The translations under genes and the position numbers were made by a program. 64,000 bases of DNA, from the NCBI GenBank assembly GCA_964520655.1, contig CAZFNI010000007.1, positions 53,465 through 117,464 of the forward strand. The letters are read 5' to 3'. The notes beneath the pieces are model-generated. The model saw only the letters and a program-made list of their open reading frames with translations. It was not told the DNA's origin and searched no databases. This DNA is from JACQQW01 sp964520655. GTDB taxonomy: Bacteria; Omnitrophota; Gorgyraeia; Zapsychrales; Fredricksoniimonadaceae. Shown here piece by piece: positions 60,770-64,000 of this stretch (the first letter of the stretch is position 1; every line of letters begins with the position of its first letter).

Positions 60770-61048
60770 ATGCAATATGATTTTGAATGGGATCTGGCAA
60801 AAGAGGCGATCAATATAGAAAAACATGGGGTAGATTTTAGAACAGCAGCAAAAGCCTTTTTAGATCCGGAAAGAAAGATCTTTATGGACATAAAACATAG
60901 TCAAACGGAGGATAGATTTTTTTGTGTGGCTAAAGTTGGGATGAAGATCATTAAGGTGCGTTTTACAGTACGAGGACAAAGGATACGCATTATTGGCGCT
61001 GGGTATTGGAGAAAGGGGATTACATATTATGAACAAGAAAAAATATGA
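60770..61048 (+). CDS. brnT: BrnT-family ribonuclease toxin
   Basis: 92 residues from the ATG at 60770 (SD 60752-60759; the longer frame from 60737 begins inside the promoter). FEWDLAKEAINIEKHGVDFRTAA at the start is the BrnT F-E-W-D-x-x-K-x-x-N-x-x-K-H-G-V motif; D-x-x-H-S-x-x-E-D-R and RIIGAGYWRKG complete the RelE-like fold. It overlaps brnA by 20 bp. All parts look intact. Confidence 0.92.
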   Translation: MQYDFEWDLAKEAINIEKHGVDFRTAAKAFLDPERKIFMDIKHSQTEDRFFCVAKVGMKIIKVRFTVRGQRIRIIGAGYWRKGITYYEQEKI

Positions 61049-61265
61049 AGAGTTTGAGCCGGGAGCAGATTTAATTCAGATCCCTGATTTTTTACCGCCG
61101 CCGAGCCAACTAATTCATCCCAAACAGTCGACCGTTAAGATCACGCTTGAGCTTACTAAGGACAGCGTGGATTTTTTTAAGCGAGAGGCCAAGAAGAACA
61201 AGGCTAAATATCAGACAATGATACGCCAGGTCATCGACATTTACGCGCGTAAGTCGCATAAATGA
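61029..61265 (+). CDS. brnA: BrnA-family antitoxin
   Basis: 78 residues from the ATG at 61029 (GGGG about 11 bases upstream). A disordered N-terminus (EEFEPGADLIQIPDF) is followed by a ribbon-helix-helix-like end: VKITLELTKDSVDFFKREAKKNKAKYQTMIRQVIDIYAR, recognised by the T-x-x-I-x-x-V-I-D-x-Y pattern of BrnA. It overlaps the toxin gene by 20 bp. Confidence 0.88.
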   Translation: MNKKKYEEFEPGADLIQIPDFLPPPSQLIHPKQSTVKITLELTKDSVDFFKREAKKNKAKYQTMIRQVIDIYARKSHK

Positions 61266-61285
61266 TCCGTCGCTGCTTGAGGGGC

Positions 61286-61313
61286 TTGACAAAATAAAGG
61301 ATTGTGGTATATT
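61286..61313 (+). promoter_or_regulatory. Heat-shock operon promoter
   Basis: -35 TTGACA (61286-61291), 16-bp spacer, -10 TATATT (61308-61313). The first CIRCE-like element begins on its last two bases. Confidence 0.7.
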
Positions 61314-61338
61314 AGCACTGTGACATTGAGAGTGCCAG
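61312..61338 (+). promoter_or_regulatory. CIRCE-like operator 1 (HrcA site)
   Basis: TTAGCACTG-N9-GAGTGCCAG against consensus TTAGCACTC-N9-GAGTGCTAA: 15 of 18 arm positions match, spacer exactly nine bases. It overlaps the -10 box, the classical place for HrcA repression. Confidence 0.75.
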
Positions 61339-61368
61339 AAACGGCCTCTCAAATATTTTGTTCGATAT

Positions 61369-61395
61369 TTAGCAGTCATTAGTTGTGAGTGCCAA
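61369..61395 (+). promoter_or_regulatory. CIRCE-like operator 2 (HrcA site)
   Basis: TTAGCAGTC-N9-GAGTGCCAA: 16 of 18 arm positions match consensus with a nine-base spacer. It lies in the leader, 24 bases before the hsp20 ATG. Confidence 0.75.
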
Positions 61396-61419
61396 TAAAA
61401 CCAAATAAAGGAGGTTCTT

Positions 61420-61863
61420 ATGTCGCTGATCCAGTTTAGACCAAAACACAATGATGTCGTACCAAGTTTATGGAATGAAGATATGTTCCTGACCCCGTTC
61501 TTCCCTGCGTCCGCCTTAAAGAGAAGTCAGGAAGAATGGTATCCGGCCCTGGATGTTTCGGAAGACGAGAACCGCTATAGGATCGAGGCGGACGTTCCGG
61601 GCTTAAGAAAAGAAGATGTGCAGCTTTCCTTTAATGAAGGGGTATTAACGATCGAAGGAGAAAGGAAGCAGGAATCGCAACAGAAGGAAAAGAATTATTA
61701 CCGTATGGAACGCAGCTATGGGAAATTCCTGTGTTCGATCAATATCGGGACAGCCGTGGATGCCAACAGCATTAAGGCCAACTATAAAGACGGCGTGCTG
61801 TATATTGAGGTCCCTAAATCAGAAAAAGCTAAACCAAAGTCTATTGATATTCATGTGGGATAA
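61420..61863 (+). CDS. Small heat-shock protein (Hsp20/alpha-crystallin)
   Basis: 147 residues, the normal size. The alpha-crystallin domain spans ~40-135: YPALDVSEDENRYRIEADVPGLRKEDVQLSFNEGVLTIEGER is represented by its P-x-x-D-V-x-E and V-P-G-x-x-K-E-D-x-x-x-x motifs, and the GVLYIEVPK C-terminal strand is present. An AAGGAGG site precedes the ATG. It opens the operon with clpB behind two CIRCE-like sites, fitting a holdase-disaggregase pair. Confidence 0.95.
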   Translation: MSLIQFRPKHNDVVPSLWNEDMFLTPFFPASALKRSQEEWYPALDVSEDENRYRIEADVPGLRKEDVQLSFNEGVLTIEGERKQESQQKEKNYYRMERSYGKFLCSINIGTAVDANSIKANYKDGVLYIEVPKSEKAKPKSIDIHVG

Positions 61864-61874
61864 GGAGAATTCAT

Positions 61875-64000
61875 ATGCAGATCATGCCTGATCAAGATGC
61901 ACAAAAGCCAGCACTCGAGCGCTTTGGCCGCGATTTAACCGATCTGGCGGCCAAGGGTAAATTAGACCCCGTGATCGGGCGTGAGGAAGAGATCCGACGT
62001 GTCATCCAGGTCTTATCGCGCCGGACGAAAAATAATCCGGTGTTGATCGGTGAGCCCGGCGTCGGTAAGACCGCTATCGTGGAAGGTTTGGCGCAAAGGA
62101 TCTTCTCTGGTGACGTCCCAGAAGGATTAAAACACAAACGCGTCATTGTGCTGGATATGGGCGCATTGGTCGCTGGGGCGAAATTCCGGGGAGAATTTGA
62201 AGATCGCTTGAAAGCTGTGTTAAAGGAGGTTGAAGGAAACGATGGATCCGTTATTTTATTCATTGATGAGTTACATACAATTGTTGGGGCCGGGCGGGCC
62301 GAAGGCAGTGTGGATGCCGCGAATTTATTAAAGCCGGCCTTGGCGCGTGGTTTGCTTAAATGCATCGGCGCGACCACCTTGGATGAATACCGTCAATATA
62401 TCGAGAAAGACGCGGCACTGGAACGCCGTTTCCAGCAGGTCTTAGTCAATGAGCCAAGTGTCGAGGATGCGATCACCATCCTGCGGGGTTTGAAAGAAAA
62501 ATATGAAGTGCATCATGGGGTGCGTATTCAGGACGCGGCGATCGTCGCGGCCTCCGTCATGAGCGACCGCTATATCACCGAACGTTTCCTGCCGGATAAA
62601 GCGATTGATCTCATCGACGAAGCAGCATCAAAACTGCGCATTGAGATCGACAGCATGCCGCAGGAACTCGACCAGAATGAACGTGAGATCAGGCGCCTTG
62701 AGATCGAACGCCAGGCCCTGCGCAAAGAGACTGATGAGGTCTCCAAGGAACGCCGTGCCAAGATCGAGAAGGATTTGCAGGAACTCAAAGAAAAGAATAA
62801 GGACATGCGCGTGCGCTGGCAGAATGAGAAAGCGGTCATCGACCGTATCCGCGCGGTGAAGGCTAATATCGAAAGCTGCCGTCTGGAAGAAGCTAAGGCT
62901 GAAAAAGTCGGCGATCTAAACAAAGTGGCGGAGATCCGTTACGGCACGATCGCGTCCTTGCAGAAAGAATTGGAGGCCAAGAATAAAGAATTGGCTAAAG
63001 TCCAGGCGGGCGGCGCGCTGCTCAAAGAAGAGGTTGATGAGTCCGATGTGGCCGAGATCATTGCCAAATGGACGAAGATACCTTTGTCAAAACTCATGCA
63101 GGCGGAAACGCAAAAGCTGATCGATATGGAAAAGGCCATCAATGCGCGTGTCATCGGTCAGCGTGATGCCATTGACAGCATCGCCTCCTGCATCCGCCGT
63201 TCGAGAACGGGTTTGAGTGATCCCCGGCGTCCATTAGGTTCGTTTGTCTTTGTAGGCCCGACCGGCGTAGGTAAGACCGAGCTGGCCAAATCATTGGCGT
63301 GGTTCTTATTTGATGACGAGAATGCCATGGTCCGCATTGACATGAGCGAATACATGGAAAAACACGCGGTCGCTCGTCTAATCGGTGCGCCTCCCGGCTA
63401 TGTCGGATATGAAGAAGGCGGGCAGTTGACCGAGGCGGTGCGCCGTCGTCCCTATGCGGTGGTGCTCTTCGATGAGATCGAAAAAGCGCATCCGGATGTG
63501 TTCAATGTCCTGCTGCAGCTTTTGGACGATGGGCGTCTGACGGACTCCCAGGGGCGTGTGGTCAATTTCAAGAATACGATCGTGATCATGACCTCCAATA
63601 TCGGCACGGCTGAAACGGTAGAGATCAAGGATCCTAAAGAAGTGAAGAGGATCATCCTGCAGGCCATGCGCGGGCATTTTCGTCCAGAATTCTTGAACCG
63701 TTTGGATGACATCATTGTGTTCAACCGTTTGACACAAGAAGATGTTCGAAAGATCGTCGAGGTGCAGGTTGGACTCCTGGCCCAGAGACTCTTGGAGCGC
63801 AAGATCACATTGACGGTAAAACCCAAAGCGTATGGACTGCTGGCGCGTCTGGGGTATGATCCTATCTATGGGGCAAGACCGCTCAAACGCGTGATCCAGA
63901 AACAGCTTCAAGATCCGCTGGCTTTGCGGCTGCTTAACGGCGAGCTCAAAGAAGGGCAGGAGATCACCGTTGATGCTCAAGGGGATGATCTGGTTTTTGT
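61875..64000 (+). CDS. clpB: ClpB-type AAA+ disaggregase lacking its N-domain; 3' end outside window
   Basis: Open from the ATG at 61875 (AAGGAGA upstream) to the edge; 708 codons seen. After 12 residues it enters LERFGRDLTDLAAKGKLDPVIGR, the start of the first AAA+ domain, so the ~140-residue Clp_N domain is missing; hsp20 directly upstream leaves no room. D1 has GEPGVGKTAIVEGLA and IDELHT; the M-domain coiled coil (~255-375) marks ClpB; D2 has GPTGVGKTELAK and FDEIEKAHPDV. It pulls aggregated proteins apart with DnaK. Confidence 0.95.
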   Translation, partial: MQIMPDQDAQKPALERFGRDLTDLAAKGKLDPVIGREEEIRRVIQVLSRRTKNNPVLIGEPGVGKTAIVEGLAQRIFSGDVPEGLKHKRVIVLDMGALVAGAKFRGEFEDRLKAVLKEVEGNDGSVILFIDELHTIVGAGRAEGSVDAANLLKPALARGLLKCIGATTLDEYRQYIEKDAALERRFQQVLVNEPSVEDAITILRGLKEKYEVHHGVRIQDAAIVAASVMSDRYITERFLPDKAIDLIDEAASKLRIEIDSMPQELDQNEREIRRLEIERQALRKETDEVSKERRAKIEKDLQELKEKNKDMRVRWQNEKAVIDRIRAVKANIESCRLEEAKAEKVGDLNKVAEIRYGTIASLQKELEAKNKELAKVQAGGALLKEEVDESDVAEIIAKWTKIPLSKLMQAETQKLIDMEKAINARVIGQRDAIDSIASCIRRSRTGLSDPRRPLGSFVFVGPTGVGKTELAKSLAWFLFDDENAMVRIDMSEYMEKHAVARLIGAPPGYVGYEEGGQLTEAVRRRPYAVVLFDEIEKAHPDVFNVLLQLLDDGRLTDSQGRVVNFKNTIVIMTSNIGTAETVEIKDPKEVKRIILQAMRGHFRPEFLNRLDDIIVFNRLTQEDVRKIVEVQVGLLAQRLLERKITLTVKPKAYGLLARLGYDPIYGARPLKRVIQKQLQDPLALRLLNGELKEGQEITVDAQGDDLVF

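Noticed and set aside
1..64000. tRNA, rRNA or CRISPR loci
   Set aside because: By eye I found no cloverleaf with a GGTTCGA-type arm, no rRNA-like stretch and no regularly spaced direct repeats; a covariance-model scan would settle the tRNA question.

Overview
The window is about 64 kb of densely packed bacterial DNA with mostly short intergenic gaps and many 1-30 bp gene overlaps. I saw no rRNA, tRNA or CRISPR array. Signal peptides, a lipoprotein, a PEP-CTERM protein, HD-GYP and PilZ signalling proteins, and plain housekeeping genes (era, nth, rpsU, purH, folC, mnmE, mnmG, cysK, leuS, thiamine genes, clpB) point to a Gram-negative-type cell. The mixture resembles what is reported for uncultivated PVC-related bacteria such as Candidatus Omnitrophota. 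That placement is an inference from style and gene content, not from a marker phylogeny.

Layout. Positions 1-3.4 kb hold two tandem paralogous polytopic membrane proteins. From 3.4 to 8.5 kb come a free-standing tRNA-binding domain, a GT2 glycosyltransferase on the minus strand, and a compact operon (YkgJ-type, DUF2156-type, DnaQ-like exonuclease, pabB, pabC). From 8.5 to 11.4 kb are secreted or membrane proteins (small Cys-containing protein, HTTM protein, coiled-coil protein). Positions 11.4-19.3 kb form a long housekeeping run: RAM-domain protein plus aminotransferase, TPR protein, YjbQ, PfkB kinase, SemiSWEET-like protein, era, nth, a PRC/MgtE_N/CBS protein and an HD-GYP protein. At 19.3-21.5 kb an ATP-grasp ligase overlaps a lysine-2,3-aminomutase-type radical SAM enzyme. 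An ORF6N protein follows, then rpsU-purH-folC-mnmE (22.3-26.7 kb) and two PilZ proteins.

Positions 27.8-41.9 kb look like a glycan-use locus: a GH94 phosphorylase, a GPH-type symporter, an ABC importer (binding lipoprotein plus two permeases), a secreted GH2-like hydrolase, a secreted protein made of two copies of a Trp-rich TPR-like repeat also found in the hydrolase, a secreted beta-sandwich-like protein, an envelope coiled-coil protein and a LacI-family regulator. The likely logic is extracellular cleavage, uptake by two routes and intracellular phosphorolysis. Then come a PEP-CTERM protein, mnmG-cysK, a HigBA-type toxin-antitoxin pair with a frameshifted toxin and two LamG proteins (46-48.2 kb), and a minus-strand thiamine-thiazole operon (thiS-thiG-thiH-thiF) split by 580 bp of palindromic repeats. 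The right end holds a methyltransferase, a BRO-family protein, an AdoMet decarboxylase, leuS, an EndoQ-like nuclease with a short UvrD helicase, comEA with a truncated comEC, brnTA, and an hsp20-clpB heat-shock operon behind two CIRCE-like operators, running off the right edge.

Most notable: two different phage-antirepressor-type genes (ORF6N and BRO-N) each carry, inside the coding sequence, a 27-bp palindrome with the same core GGTGnCAAATTGnCACC. Also notable are the Trp-rich repeat shared by the hydrolase and its neighbour, a recurrent leaderless-promoter layout, dual CIRCE sites in front of a ClpB that lacks its N-domain, and the KamA/ATP-grasp pair.
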